Origin: Monosiga brevicollis MX1 | Taxonomy: Eukaryota; Opisthokonta; Choanoflagellata; Craspedida; Salpingoecidae | Assembly: GCF_000002865.3 (NCBI RefSeq) | Contig: NW_001865074.1 | Span: 111,722 to 175,721, forward strand | DNA length: 64,000 nt | Reading direction: 5' to 3' | Shown: piece by piece, positions 1 to 11,596 of the stretch | Layout of the letters: every line of letters starts with the position of its first letter | How positions within the stretch are numbered: position 1 is the stretch's first letter | Position numbers and translations under genes: made by a program | The notes under the pieces: generated by a model | Database searches by the model: none | What the model was told of the DNA's origin: nothing | Seen by the model: only the letters and a program-made list of their open reading frames with translations

Positions 1-1110
1 ATTGGCGTGAAGTTGAAGAAGATGTACGGGCCAGAGTCAGGGCACAGGCGGGCCAGGTACTAGCCAATCAATTATCGGGTGGAAGGAGATACAACCTACC
101 AGATACATTGAGCTGGGACAAGGCAGGCCACGGTGCGCTGGAGGTTATAGCCATTGGACTGGCCCAGGCTGCATCGTCGTAGGCGGGCATGAAGATGGCG
201 GGATCAGCAGCACTCATGTTGGTCACCTAAACGCATCCAGATACCAGTCGTTCATCAAGGAAGTCGCTGGACTGAGCAGCGAGCAAAGACTTGGCTTGAA
301 AATGGGATCAATCTGGCCCGAGGCGGCAAGAGGTTGGGTCACCAACCTGCGGAAAGCGGATGCGATGGGCGCCTCCGGCGATACCCACAACTTGGGTATC
401 ATGCACAAGAAACTCGGGCGCCTGGTGATTGGGCCGGAAGCAGATTAGAAGGCGGTTCTGGCGTTCCGAGCAAGTCTGGGATACGTGAGCATACCGCCAG
501 CCAGCGCCAGTGGGTCGTGTCTGAGACCACGCCAAAATTAGAGTTAACAATGAGACCGGCTTGCACCTGGCCGGTGCGCTGGAAGCAGGTGATGTCTCCC
601 CAGTTATGATGGCGCACAACAAGGGCGTTCGTGGCACCGGGGGTCGCGTTGAGCGCTGCCGAGGGAACTGGATACCGGTCCCAAGTAATGCTGGTTTCCT
701 GGTAGCGAGTCACTTTGCGAGCGACGACGGCACCGTTGATCAAAACAGCGGCTTGACTATCTGCCGCCACCCAGAGCTCGAGGCCCTCTTCGGGTAATGC
801 AACACAGTTGAGAGGTGAGCGGATCATCAGCGTCAAGTCTCGAGCATGGCCCCCGATCAAGGGAGTGACCGAAGAGCGGCCTACGCACCAGCACCTGCGG
901 CAGGAGTGGCAAAGGTGGTACGAAAGTACGTAAACACATTCACGGGTGTAGCTGCCGGACCAGAACCAGCCTCGCGCCAGATCCATGTCGGATCTACCTG
1001 CTGCTCCTGATCCACAAGCCCCGCCCCCACCCGCAACGCCGCCAGCGCCACCAGCAACAGGGCGATCAGGACCAGAGGAGGTCGCCCCGAGCACGACGAG
1101 ATCATCATCT

Positions 1111-1114
<4 letters not shown>
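1..1114 (-). CDS. Secreted GH78-like (alpha-L-rhamnosidase-type) glycosidase, 3' end beyond window
   Basis: Minus-strand gene entering from position 1114 and leaving the window at position 1. The first exon starts MKMMISSCSGRPP and runs into a hydrophobic stretch (VLIALLLVALAALRVGAG), a clear signal peptide. It is followed by WIWREAGSG...VNVFTYFRTTFATP, the typical opening of GH78 N-terminal beta-sandwich domains (a WIW motif, then YFR.TF). The next exon, to about 640, carries LELWVAADSQAAVLINGAVVA, the carbohydrate-binding sandwich signature (ADSQ..VLINGxxV). The exon at 233-410 and a further one near 1-215 (PAYDDAAWASPM) continue the pattern in which such domains read FDDsxW. Known family role: hydrolysis of terminal rhamnose from plant or algal polysaccharides. 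The catalytic (alpha/alpha)6 barrel would lie outside the window, so activity is inferred. Another multi-domain lectin-like secreted protein remains possible. Confidence 0.6.

Positions 1115-1145
<31 letters not shown>
1115..1145. repeat. (CT)n microsatellite at the GH78-like start codon
   Basis: About 15 uninterrupted CT units on the plus strand (GA on the coding strand), directly upstream of the predicted ATG at 1114. The repeat stays open in the coding frame and could add an Arg-Glu run to an upstream in-frame Met near 1168. The hydrophobic signal peptide makes 1114 the better start, so this is probably 5' UTR. Confidence 0.9.
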
Positions 1146-1146
<1 letters not shown>

Positions 1147-1352
1147 AACGAAAGAAAACATCATTCACATGAACGCAGTGAGCATAACTGAATCTATTGT
1201 CAGACGTTTTCTACGGCGAGAGGACCTTAGGCCATCTCTGAACTGATGTGCTGGTTTGATCCGACCCTCTGACTTTTGTGCGAAGTTGATGCGTGGCGTG
1301 GTCAAAGTTGATCGCCATGAGAGGTGATCTCTGACTTCAACTCTGCACCGGT

Positions 1353-1565
1353 CTCTCTCTCTCTCTGTGTCTCTCATTTTTCTCAAGACCTTTTTGAGGT
1401 GTGTGTGCCGCGTCCCGTGTCCACTGGCAGCGGCGGGCGCGGGTTTGGGATTGACACATGAAAGATGCATTCAGGCGGCGGGCGCGGGTTTGGGATTGAC
1501 ACATGAAAGATGCATTCAGGTGGCGGGCACGGGTTGGGGATTGACGCATGAAAGATACGTTCAGG
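1353..1565. repeat. 45-bp minisatellite (3 copies) with adjoining CT tract
   Basis: Three head-to-tail 45-bp copies begin at 1431, 1476 and 1521. Each consists of a GC-rich head (cggcgggcgcgggtttggga) and a tail reading ttgacacatgaaagatgcat. Copies 1 and 2 appear identical, while copy 3 has several substitutions. A fourth copy starts at 1566 and decays within about 10 bases. A short CT tract lies at 1353-1376. The array ends about 140 bases upstream of the thioredoxin start codon. The interval 1146-1430 shows no supportable gene. Confidence 0.9.
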
Positions 1566-1707
1566 CGACGGGGGAGGGTGATGCAGTGTGGTTCTTGGAC
1601 CGTGGGCAATCTGCTGTGCAGCGACGCTTCGCGCAACATGATGACTTGCAGCTCACATGCCAGCGTTTACATCTGGTTGCAGACGACACACGACTACATC
1701 CCCAGCC

Positions 1708-2331
1708 ATGGCTTCTTTGCTGCGCCGCGCGCTTCCTCTGACGCGCATGTCTCCTGCGACAAGCGCTCTGCGTCAGCTTCGTCTGAGCTCGCACTCTATT
1801 CAGGTCAACAACGACAACTTTGATGAGACCATTGCCGAGGCCACCAAGCCTGTCCTCGTCTACTTCACGGCCAGTTGGTGCGGTCCTTGCCGTATGCTCA
1901 AACCCATTCTTGAGAAGGTCTGTTCTTCTGCCTCACGGCGTGTGTGACGCGCGTCGATCAATGACCTGCAATTCTGGCCCCGAGAGTATCTTTCCGCCGC
2001 ACCGTGTAAAGTCAAGTGCTGTGTATCGTCCTGTTAGGCTGTGGATGCGCGCAACGGAGACGTGGTCTTGGCCAAAATTGACGTGGACGAGCAGCAGGAA
2101 CTCTCGGCCCGCTTCCAGGTGGCCTCGGTGCCCCAGGTCTTTGCCGTCAAGGAAGGCGAGATTGTGGATCAGTTTATCGGTGCTCAGGTGCGTGTTCTGA
2201 TACCTGGGGGCGTGCGGTGCCCGGAAGGCAAAAGGGTGTGTCTGGCACTTTGCTCACTGTTCGGTCCCTGTCATGCTGAGTAGCCTTTGGACAAGGTGAA
2301 TTCGTTTTTGGATAAGATTGTCAAGGCCTAA
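1708..2331 (+). CDS. TXN2: Mitochondrial thioredoxin (TXN2-like)
   Basis: Three exons, 1708-1917, 2038-2187 and 2284-2331, joined at GT-AG introns of 120 and 96 bases, give a protein of about 135 residues. The N-terminus (MASLLRRALPLTRMSPATS) is rich in Arg, Ser and Leu without acidic residues, as in a mitochondrial presequence. The thioredoxin fold follows: VLVYFTASWCGPCRMLKP carries the WCGPC redox motif, VDEQQELSARFQVASVPQVF carries the cis-Pro (SVPQ), and the last exon ends LDKIVKA. Known function: disulfide reductase supplying electrons to mitochondrial peroxiredoxins, itself reduced by thioredoxin reductase. All catalytic residues are present. The next gene (FGGY) is convergent, with 178 bases between stop codons. 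Confidence 0.9.
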
Positions 2332-2509
2332 GGCCTGCTTTGCCGTGCTGCAGCGCGCGCGCTTGGTGGGCGCCTGACTACTGATTGCCGTAACGAAATT
2401 GAATGCCGTTGACAATGTTCACCATCAATCAAACTCTGCAGCGATCGACCATTCACCGGCATCACGATTTGGCATCGCACCGAGGCCATGGCTATTTTGG
2501 CGACTCTTG

Positions 2510-4981
2510 TCAACGAGCCTGAGCTTGAATCTGCTGCAGGGCCAAGTAGGTCTGGAACTTGCGTTCAAGGTACTTGGTCGCAGTTGTAGTGTCTGGCTCG
2601 AATACTGCACCCGACGCATTCATGGCCGTCTGCAAGGGCATAATGAACAATTAAAAGGGCGCCAAGGTCCTCAGCGCTCGAGCGCGACACCGCAGCGAGA
2701 CTGACCATGGCTTCGAGGACGGTCGAATACCCCCCTGCAGCCACAGCGCCCATGACCGCGGTGCCAACCAATACCTGTGGTCCGCGAAGATGAGTCTGGG
2801 CAAACTGATGATTGTCACGAGCAAACATTGGGCTCGCGTCTGACTGACCGCGTCTGCTTCTCGGGGCAGGCGAACTCGACAACCCGTGGCATCGGCGTGC
2901 AGCTGCAAATACAACCTGAATGTGCAATGAACCAAAATGCGCGGGTATTGAGTCCATGCCTCGGCACACTCAGCTCGGAAAGTGTGCCTACTTGTTTTGT
3001 GAAAGACCGCCGCACACGCATATCTCCCGGATGATGTACCCATTCTGTGTACCAGTGAAACCGTTGTACAGGTACGGGGTTAGATCAAATCCGCAATCGA
3101 GTGGCAAGGATACGAAAAAACAAAACCCTTCAACATGCGGAATAACACTCAAAACAAACAAAGTGGTCCAAATGCCCGGGCAAGTGCAGCGTTTGGCAAG
3201 CAACGCACATCACGCATGGCCTCAAGAATTTGCCGCGTGCCGAGCGCCAAGCCCGTCAGCGTGGCCAAGTAGAGCAAGAGACATTCGGTCGCCAATTCAG
3301 AGGTCAAGCTCAGGCCCACAATCACGCCCTATACGATTTGATGGGCATGCATTAGCCACGTTAATGGCAAGACGTTGCCCAATCAACTTGATATTATCCT
3401 GACGCGTGGGCCTACCTTCAACTTGGGGTCAGCCAGAGGTGAGCGGTTGCCATGAAAGTCCGGTACCACATGGATATCGGCGATAAGTTCGTAGAGATGG
3501 GAGGCCTTCTCGCCTGCCATCAAGTGGAGATGAGTGTGCAACAACAAAAGTGGTCCGGTGATGTCAGGATTGGTATTGCACCGTGGGCAAGAAGGACTCA
3601 CTTTGCTGCAGTCGTTGTAGGGCTTCGTTCATAATTTCGGTCACGTGACGACCTTCTCGCGCAGCTTGCTTGTGCCAATGGTCGGCGCCTAAACAGCCCA
3701 GTAGGTCCAATTCAGCGCTACCCGAGTGGCTCTGAGTCATCACAATATCAGCCATGGTGCTTACCAGCGTGGAGCGCGAGTACGCGGTCCAGCGCAGCGC
3801 CAGCTGCGCTCTGACCGCCTTCGACCAGCCAGTAATCGGGAAGGACAACGCCGTGATAGGGACCCCAAACACCGGGAACAAAAGCCAGGTCGGGGTGCAG
3901 CGCCAGGTGGCAGGCCGAGGTGCCAGCGATCAAACAAAGACGCTCGGTGATGGGCTGATTGGGAAGGAGCGAGGCTGCTAGACAACCCATCATTCCTGCG
4001 TGAGCGTCAATCAAAGAACTCGCTACAACGCAATTTGTCGTCAAGCCCAGCTCCCGAGCTGCGCGTGCAGTTAAGGTCCCGACAGCCGATCCGGGCTCCC
4101 GAACGTCCGTTCCAATGCGTTGCTGTGACTGAGCTAGGTCTTTCAGACCAATGTCGTTAAGGTAGCCGGTGTGCCAGCCGTCGTGGCCGGGGCATCCATC
4201 CACGTAGTTCCATTTGCAAATGACGGAGCAGCGCGAGCGGGCACCATTGTCAGTTGCGCGGAACGACAACCAGTCTGGCAGGTCGAAGAATCCGGTGGCT
4301 TGCGAATAGACGTCAGGTAGGTGCGTTTGCAGCCAGCAAAGTTTGGGCATTTGCATCTCCAGACTCACACCACCCCCTACAAAGCGCAGAACTTTGTGCT
4401 TGGTCGAGTTGATGGCTTGTGCTTCCTCACTGGCGCGATGATCCATCCACATGAGGACATCCGGCACATCTCCGATTTCTGCGGCCGCAAAGGTGTTTGT
4501 CGGGTCCACGCTCAGGCGCGGCCCTTGCGTGACATCTCCTGCTTCGACCACCATGGAGCAGGTGGCATCAAAGGCGATGGCCCGCACCTGGTCCGGGCTT
4601 GTGGCTATATGATGCAATTATTCAGTGTCACGGATACGGCGTTGTTCACATGTGCTCTGTTCAATCAAGGACACGTACCAGTGCGCTGTAGCAAAGCTTG
4701 GGTGGTGCTGCAGCATGCTCGCCAGATTTCCGCACTACTCTGCATCGCAAGCTCCGGCCCCGGCTGATGCACTTGAACCTCTTGCACGGCACGATCAAGG
4801 ATATGACCTGCCCGCCACGGCCCAACCCGTCCTGTCTGTGAGATCATCCTTCAGCGAACCAAGGCCCATCCATGCCTGTCCCAAGCATACCTGTTGGATC
4901 AACCAGCGCCGTCCGCACACTGGTCGTTCCCACATCCACTGCCAACACGAGCCATGCTGCCTCTGCCTCTGCCTCTGCCAT
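2510..4981 (-). CDS. FGGY: FGGY-family carbohydrate (pentulose) kinase
   Basis: The minus-strand start at 4981 gives MAEAEAEAAWLVLAVDVGTT, where DVGTTSVRTALVD is the FGGY/actin-fold ATP-binding phosphate-1 loop. The long exon 3748-4617 holds DVLMWMDHRASEEA, FFDLPDWLSFRATD and the LCLIAGTSACHLAL phosphate-2-like segment. Exons further down give HVVPDFHGNRSPLADPKLK (the FGGY signature 2 region, near 3430-3570), a helix VGLSLTSELATECLLLYLA (near 3240-3330), and LVGTAVMGAVAAGGYSTV (near 2700-2790). The final exon ends with a TGA at 2510-2512. Motif order follows animal FGGY, a D-ribulose/ribitol-type kinase of about 550 residues acting in pentose phosphorylation. Substrate is by family inference. 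The gene is convergent with thioredoxin; its 5' flank is only about 140 bases before the POLD2 stop. Confidence 0.9.
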
Positions 4982-4989
4982 CCTCCTCC

Positions 4990-5045
<56 letters not shown>
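4990..5045. repeat. Compound (GT)n(GA)n microsatellite in FGGY 5' flank
   Basis: A GT run of about 11 units from 4990 passes directly into a GA run of about 16 units ending near 5043, followed by an A-rich segment (5076-5104). It starts 9 bases upstream of the FGGY ATG, so it must lie in the 5' UTR or core promoter of that gene and in the short gap behind POLD2. Confidence 0.9.
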
Positions 5046-5048
<3 letters not shown>

Positions 5049-5120
5049 ATTGCGCAATCGTAACATCGTTCAAAACCAAAAAAGAAAGAAAAAGAAAAAA
5101 AAAAGGCTGAACACTCTTGT

Positions 5121-7698
5121 CTACTCTGCGGCCTGGTCCATGGCTTGGGGCGCCGTCTCGGCCACCATGTTGGAAAAGCATAGCGGGGTTGCCTCGAGCG
5201 TGTGCAGATCCAACAGCACGGCGGTCGCCGTTTTGCTGAAGTCGGGTACGCATACCAGTCGCACCTTTTGACCGTCCGGGCCTGTGCACGACACATGACA
5301 GGTCTCGAGTCACACAGGCCAGGAATCCATTCACAGCAGATTGTTACTTGGATGATGCAGTGATGGCGCCAACGCACCTGAGCACTCCTTGGTCGCAAAC
5401 TCGGGTTGGTTGCCTGCGAAAAACACGTGTGGACAGTCGCCAATCGCAAAAGGATCTTTGTGTTCGGTTGTATACGGATACACACCTATCAGCAAGCATT
5501 GTGATATCCCGCAGTTTGGGCCACCAAGACACCAGACAAGATGAGCGTCAAGCTTTCAAAAAAAAAAAAAAAAAAAAAAAGAACAAAAGCACACGACAAA
5601 GAGATTGGGTACAAGCCAAAGCCAAAGCGTACACAACGTATCAGGGGCGGTTGGAAAGAGGTGTCCCCAACGCAAGATCCGCTCCAAAAGCTCAAGCCTG
5701 TCCAGGGAACAAAGAGAACCAGACATGAGTCACCAGTGGCCCATGTAATCAGCACTTCCAGGTCTGATGGGACGCGGCACCCACCGGTCCTCGCTCTCTG
5801 TGAAGCGATATACGTCGTCAATGTTTTGGCCGGACGTGCCGAGGATGTGTACACCGTCCAACACGAAATCAGTGGGATTGGTCACGCCTCGCAAGCTGCC
5901 ATATTTGGTGGCTGTTGGAAACATGCACTTGTGCAAGGGCTGCTGCGGCACAATCTTGTTGGCCGGGTCGTGATCCCCAGGCATCATGTCCACAGGTACC
6001 GTGCTACACAACTGGGTCAAGATAAAGTCGAGTTCCTGCATAGCCAGCGCCAGTCAATGAGACGAGATGCATGCCCTCACTCACGTGACTCCGTCTTTTC
6101 TGATACCCTGCGGAATTCCGCAATGCCACATACCTTGACGTGCACCACGGTCTCTGGCTCCATGTTGCGCCGCTTGTATTGTGCCACTTCATCTTGCTCG
6201 CCGGTGGTCGCTCGAATCTGAGCGCATGGGCTGAATAAGTTGTGACGACAGCCCGGCGTTGTGTTGCAAAGCGGATGCAGGCTTGAAAGCCCAGCACACG
6301 TACGAGATTGCCAGCCAAGAGGACGCGTGCGACGCGTGCCATTTGCTGTTGCTGTTCAGGGCTACCCAGTTGCCCTGTAATCAAGTCGACAAACAGCTCC
6401 AGTGCAAAAAGATTCTGCACTCCAATCCAAGCCGCCAAATTCACGGTGACATTCACAAGCCCGCACGATGAACTAGACCAATAGATCCCGGGCGACGAAC
6501 CTTGGCCTGTGCGTCAATGTTGAAGCCCGAGGCAAGGCACAGATAGCGTTGCTGTGTCGGCACCTGTCGGGCGGCCTGAGGCCCCATATCGCAGAAACAA
6601 CACTCGTTCACCTCAAATTCGCCTACACAGACACACTCAGAGTCACTGGGTCGGGCCTTGTCACCGGTTCAGGTGCATATGCGCTCGCACCTTTGTCGTT
6701 CTCAACGCCCTTGGCGGCCATGACTACGCCCGACACGAGCTCGCCTGCACCCACGATTCACATGGGATGAGGCACAAACCGATTCAAGAGGAGTGTTGAA
6801 GGCTTGCAAACCAGATCATGCGACCAGGTGGGTGGGTAGCGAGGACGCACCGACGGGCAGGCCGGCGCCACTGAGTACGGTGCGACCAGTTTGGTCTTCG
6901 AGGATGATAACGTCGTCGTCAGCAAAATACTTTGAGCGCTCTGGAGGAGGTGCTTCATAGTTTTCGCGGGCGTTGAACTCGTCCAGAATGTTGGGCTTGA
7001 GCTTCATGTCTTTGTAAACCGTGCCCACAACAACACAGGGCTTGCCTCGCATGGCAGCCAGCCCCAGGATGTTGTCCGCCAGGGGAGGCGCGCCTACACG
7101 CATCAGGGTGGCACAGGCCATGGGAGATTAGCCGCCTTTTGTTGGTTTCTGCACGGTCTGGACGCTGCGTCGGTCGGTGCACTATGGTGCTGTGATGCAT
7201 ACCGGGTTGATCAAGCTGCCATTTGCTCTTGGCACGCGCGATCACGCTCTTGCGGAGCGTCATGTAGCGTGAAAAGTACAGGTTTGAATACTGTTTGTCA
7301 TAATTGCGATGCGCCGGCAAGCGGAAACGATCTGCGTGGGACTGAGAAGGACAATGCGCGCACATTGAGACGGACAAACACATTGGCCAAAAACAAACGC
7401 GGAAGACCCGAGATTAAAAATACAGAGGGAAAGCGGCTGAGAGACAAAGGTGTCGCCTTGGGTTACACTCGTTTTGCTCGAAGCACTAAAGCTGCCCTCA
7501 CCCGTACCTCATAGGTGGCCGACGCGCGCTGGGCCAGATCCTGTAACAGGCCACCCCGGAACGTAGCACGGTAAGCTACGGCCGTCAATTCATCAAGCGC
7601 AAAAAACAGGTTTCAAGGGGCAAGCAGCCAGGCCGAACCGGTGTCATGGTGCCGTCCACCTCGCTGGGCTCTGGCAAGGACATGAGAGCTTCCGCCAT
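5121..7698 (-). CDS. POLD2: DNA polymerase delta small subunit (POLD2)
   Basis: Multi-exon minus-strand gene. The start at 7698 gives MAEALMSLPEPSEVDG. Subsequent exons give YDKQYSNLYFSRYMTLRK (near 7225-7310), the OB-fold region CVVVGTVYKDMKLKPNIL and SKYFADDDVIILEDQTGR (6860-7060), and the calcineurin-like phosphoesterase-derived region LFVDLITGQLG and ARVLLAGN (6300-6400). These are followed by STVPVDMMPGDHDPANKIV and PQQPLHKCMFP, then HILGTSGQNIDDVYRF (5730-6041). Later exons read DPFAIGDCPHVFFAGNQPEF and a C-terminus near VCVPDFSKTATAVLLDL, ending at a TAG complement at 5121-5123. Each block corresponds in order to animal POLD2. Known role: regulatory B-subunit of replicative polymerase delta, bridging POLD1 and POLD3. 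The phosphoesterase site is degenerate in the family. The exact join between the first two exons (about 7560-7640) is unresolved. Confidence 0.93.
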
Positions 7699-7878
7699 GG
7701 TGCTGGTTTGAGCGTTGCCTCTAGAACAATCAGATCGTGTCCATCAAATACCATCTAGCACTCTCCATCCAACAACTGCATTCTCCTGACTCCTGCATGC
7801 ACAATTCCAACCCTCCTCTTTCCACTTCCCAAGCACTCGTGTTGAGCCCTCTGATCCGCCGTCGCTGCCATTACCGTC

Positions 7879-7910
<32 letters not shown>

Positions 7911-8073
7911 AAACTGCTTCAAGCTGTGTATTTTATCTGACAATTCAACGGCTAGTTTTCCGGTCGAAGCGAAAATTTGTATGATCGAAATGGAAATTAT
8001 GTAGCTCAGAATGATTCATATGGATTTGCCTTGCCAACTGTTTTTTTCTTGCTTTTTTGTGCGAGTCGTCGGG
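7699..8073. promoter_or_regulatory. Divergent promoter region between POLD2 and the XRRA1-like gene
   Basis: About 375 bases separate the two divergent start codons. It contains a near-continuous A tract at 7879-7913 (broken once by G) and a T-rich stretch at 8039-8055. No TATA box was recognised. The spacing suggests a shared bidirectional promoter; this is inference from arrangement only. Confidence 0.4.
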
Positions 8074-11064
8074 GCGCGAGCGCGATGGCGACCAACGCGC
8101 TCAAGGCGCGGCATCGCCCTTTTGGCGACTATCCAAAGCCAAAGTACGATGCTAATGCAAGCACGTTTGCGTGCAGAGGGCGGCTTTGATCATGCCGGTG
8201 CCCTTGGTATGGTCTTCTTTGCTCATGCTGCTCGGCGCTCTTCTGCGTCTTCTGCTCGAGCTAGGCTCGATGATCTACCCAATGATAAACCCCCGCCTCG
8301 TGGCGGCGGCTGGAAGACGGCCTACTATCGGCACCAAAAACAGGTCTGAGGGGTCACATGCGTCGTGCTTGTTTTTGGCACCGACTTTGACCAGAGCTTC
8401 CCCTCGTGGCTTTTTGCTCATTCGCCGTTCCCCATGCCTCAGCGTCTCAAGGGGTTGGAAAAGTCTCTCAATGTGTCTCAGCGCGAGCAGCGCCGTCAAC
8501 AGCGTGATATGAAAAACAAAATTGCTGCACGACAGGAAAAACCAGACCCTGCACCAAACGTCACTGCTTCCACAGGTGCCAGCGATGGTGCCGACGCCGC
8601 ATCTGGCCTTGCACTCAGCCCCACATTGTTGCTCGAAGTGAACCAGACCGAACAGGCAGAGGATGTGGCCATTGCCCGGATCGAGGGTTTGGAACTTTCT
8701 AGTGTGGAATTCGAGGGCTTGGAAGACTTTTTCAACCTCGTTGAAATCCGTGCCGGCCACAATCGTCTTAAACTGGAGGACTTTTCGGTCTTTCCAGCCC
8801 TTCGCTCTTTGGAGCTTCCGCTCAATCACATTACCAATCTTCGGGCCAGCGGCGTTGCCCAGCTGCGCTGGGTGACTCGACTTGATTTGAGTCACAACAA
8901 GCTCTCAAAGACTGGCCTTCGTGCGCTGGGTACCATGCCCGCGCTTCGCGAGCTAGATCTGACTCACAATGAGCTGCGCGCCCTGCCCATTAATCTGGGT
9001 GAGGACAATGGGGGGCGACTCCTGTTTCTGCAGCTACGACGTCTCTGGCTCGACGACAACCAATTACACGGACCCTCTGTGTTTCAAGCCCTTGCTCCAC
9101 TGCCCAACCTTCGTCATGTGACCCTGGAACGCAATCGCATTCGCTTTGTCCCCTTCCTGCAGGCGGCGGACGGCAGCTATGGCCAGGCCTTTGAAGCTCT
9201 AGAGCAGCTTGGCCTGGCGCACAATCGCCTCCACGAGGCCGCTGATATCATTGCCGTGGCTACTTGGCCTTGTCTGCAAGCCATACATGTTTGGGAGAAT
9301 CCGCTTGTGTATCAAAAGCGCGGGCTGCCCGCTGAGCTGGTGGAAGCCCTCACCCATCGCAACGGCATTGAGATTGTGACTGAGGAGCCCCAGCCCCAGC
9401 GCCCCGCGCCCATGGTCGATCGTCGGGCCTTGCGCAGCGTTGATGCGTCCGTGCCTACCTTGCCCGCTCTACCCCCGCCTCCCTCGGCTATGCCTGCGGA
9501 GCCTCGGCCCCTGGATTCGGAACGGCTCGCGCTACCACCTATCGCTGGGCCCGCCATTGCCGTCCAGGATTTCGAGTCAGGGATGGACTCCGTTGGCACC
9601 ACCTTTCTTACCGCCATGCTGGACGCAGACGAGCAACCCTCGTTTACCGAGGCGCCACCTCCAACAACCATGCAGACAGCGTCGACTCCTTTTGGCCTTG
9701 GTGTCAACGTTGATGATCTGCGATCCGATGCCGCTTCAGACCTAGTGAGCAACCTTGTTGAACCTGCCCAATCACTTGGTGCTCCCCCGAGTCTGGCCCC
9801 AAATCCTGCGCCGTCTCCAGAAGAGCTCGCTGATCCCTCGGCTTTGGCCAGAGCACGCGCAGCCATGCATGCTGGTAATCGCCCCCAGCGCTTACAGCCC
9901 GATGCAGTGCGCATGCCGGCCAACCCTTATTGTGCGCCGCGGCCGGCGCCGGCGTCAAAGCCGCCCAATAGCTTGCAGCGACGGGCTTCGCGCGGGCCCA
10001 CTGTTACCCATGGCTCACGGAACAGAGAGGAAGCTCTACGACTTTTGGGTCTTCTGAAGGAGAAGAAACCGGCTCCCGCGGAACCCGACGCCCAAGAGCT
10101 ACTCAGTCTCATTGGCACAATGCCCGCGGTGGACGCCGCTCATTCGACTGCAATTGCCAGCGACCCAGAGCAGGTGCGATTGGTGTTTTTCTTCCTGGAT
10201 CACGATAGAGCGTGTTCTTGCTTTGGCCTATTTGACGGCCCGACTGATGTTTCATCTACCTCATCAAAACTCCTCCCGTCGTGCCATCTCTCATCATGTG
10301 TGTGCTTTGGTGAACGTTGTCGACTATAGGTCGTTGCCGCCCTCGAGGTCGCCAAGTATCGCGGATTTGAGCAACTGCTCTTGTCCTCCGACGATGAGGA
10401 CGACGTGGAGGACGACGCTGCTGAGACCAATGGGGCCGGTGTTTCCGAGGCGCGATTGCCGGCCAACCCCCGCATGGCCGCCAAGGCTCTGGAGCATGCC
10501 TTGCAGCATCCCCCCCGCCTCCGGGACCGCGCACAGCACCGTCTGGTCAAAGCAGCGCTGCGAGAGTCGCAACAGCAACGCAAAGTGCCTGCACCCACGA
10601 CGTCTGCCGTGGCCACAGCCATGGCGCAGCTGCGCTTGACTTACGCACAAGCAGCTTCTGAAGATGTTGCTGAGGAGGCGCGTACTGTGCCAACACAATC
10701 CTCGGCATGGTCAACTTCGGCTCCAGCCAGTGTTGCTCCCTTGGCCTCTTCCGCGGGGCGTACTCAGGTCGGCGGCACAGCAGGTCTTGACGATGCAACG
10801 TCATCGGTCGCAGGCAGATCCTCAGTTGCTCAATCGCTGGTGCCGCGTCCCCTGAGCTACAAGGACCACTTGATCAGTCGGCTGCAGCAAGTTGATCCAG
10901 GACAGGCCAAACGCACAGCAAGCATAAATGCAAGTGAAATGTCGCTGTCTGCCCCAACAATGTCTCGGCTAGAGCTGCGCGCAGCGTCGTCTCGTGCCCG
11001 CACGGCCGAGCTCAAGAGCATCTTGCAGCAACTCAACAGCAATAACCCCAAGGACTGGGTGTGA
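8074..11064 (+). CDS. XRRA1: Leucine-rich-repeat protein, XRRA1-like
   Basis: A large exon (open from 8365 or earlier to 10173) and a last exon (10330-11064) are joined by an intron with GTGCGA donor and TATAG acceptor, preserving frame. A possible first exon starts at 8074 (MATNALKARHRPFGDY), but the joins between 8150 and 8400 are uncertain. A minimal start is MPQRLKGLEK at 8434. The protein has a basic helical N-terminus, then about seven leucine-rich repeats (RSLELPLNHITNL, TRLDLSHNKLSKTGL, RELDLTHNELRALP, RRLWLDDNQLHGP, RHVTLERNRIRFVP, EQLGLAHNRLHEA) ending at an LRR-cap-like ENPLVYQKRGLP. A long proline-rich low-complexity region follows, then an acidic patch (SSDDEDDVEDDAAE) before a helical segment (MAAKALEHALQHPP). 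This layout matches XRRA1, whose molecular role is poorly defined. Other LRR scaffolds cannot be excluded. Confidence 0.6.
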
Positions 11065-11590
11065 CGGGGCCGTTGTGCTACACCCGACTGTTACTTTTTT
11101 TTTTCTTGCCTGTTTTGACGTGGCATGTCAGGCGCTGAGCGCCCGCATTTTTTTTTTTCTGAGAAGAAATAATTGTCTGAACTACCAAACTTCATAATCG
11201 AGCTCTAATTGTGATGTTAAGTTTATTCTCTAATCGCGATCCCGCTATACCTGTGTGCAAATTGTACAAGGTGATAGCCCTTACATCGAGCCTTGGGTGG
11301 AGCTGTCCACAAAGGCTTGGAAGCATGCATAGGTGTTCAAGCTGTCCTCACACGCGATGGCAAAAGCCACGACGATTTATGCGCAGGTGCCAAGTTCGTA
11401 GACATCAAAGCGGTGATTAAGACCTGGGTGGGCGTGCATCTATAAGGAGGCATTGTGGCATGAGATCTGAAAAGCAAGATCCAGCGCACGGGCACAATCT
11501 CACCATAAAGTGGCTAGCAAAGCTACCGGTAGCGTTGGGCCATTGGAAGACGGCGCGCTGCACTCGCGAGTGCACCAGCGCCATAGCACA
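11065..11590. other. Intergenic, no gene seen
   Basis: Downstream of the XRRA1-like stop there are T tracts (11093-11104, 11149-11159) that fit a 3' UTR. No open reading frame with recognisable content was seen. Confidence 0.4.
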
Positions 11591-11596
11591 CCTGCA

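Noticed and set aside
881-1168. Arg-Glu repeat N-terminus on the GH78-like protein
   Set aside because: Produced by reading the GA microsatellite. The signal peptide starting at 1114 gives a more sensible start.
5553-5585. Poly-A tail of a processed pseudogene or retroposon
   Set aside because: The A tract lies in a POLD2 intron as the complement of a pyrimidine tract. No target-site duplication or coding remnant was seen. The same reasoning applies to 62338-62360 and 52351-52376.
9312-9923. Minus-strand open frame opposite the LRR gene
   Set aside because: Mirror of the GC-rich low-complexity part of the XRRA1-like exon. No recognisable domain.
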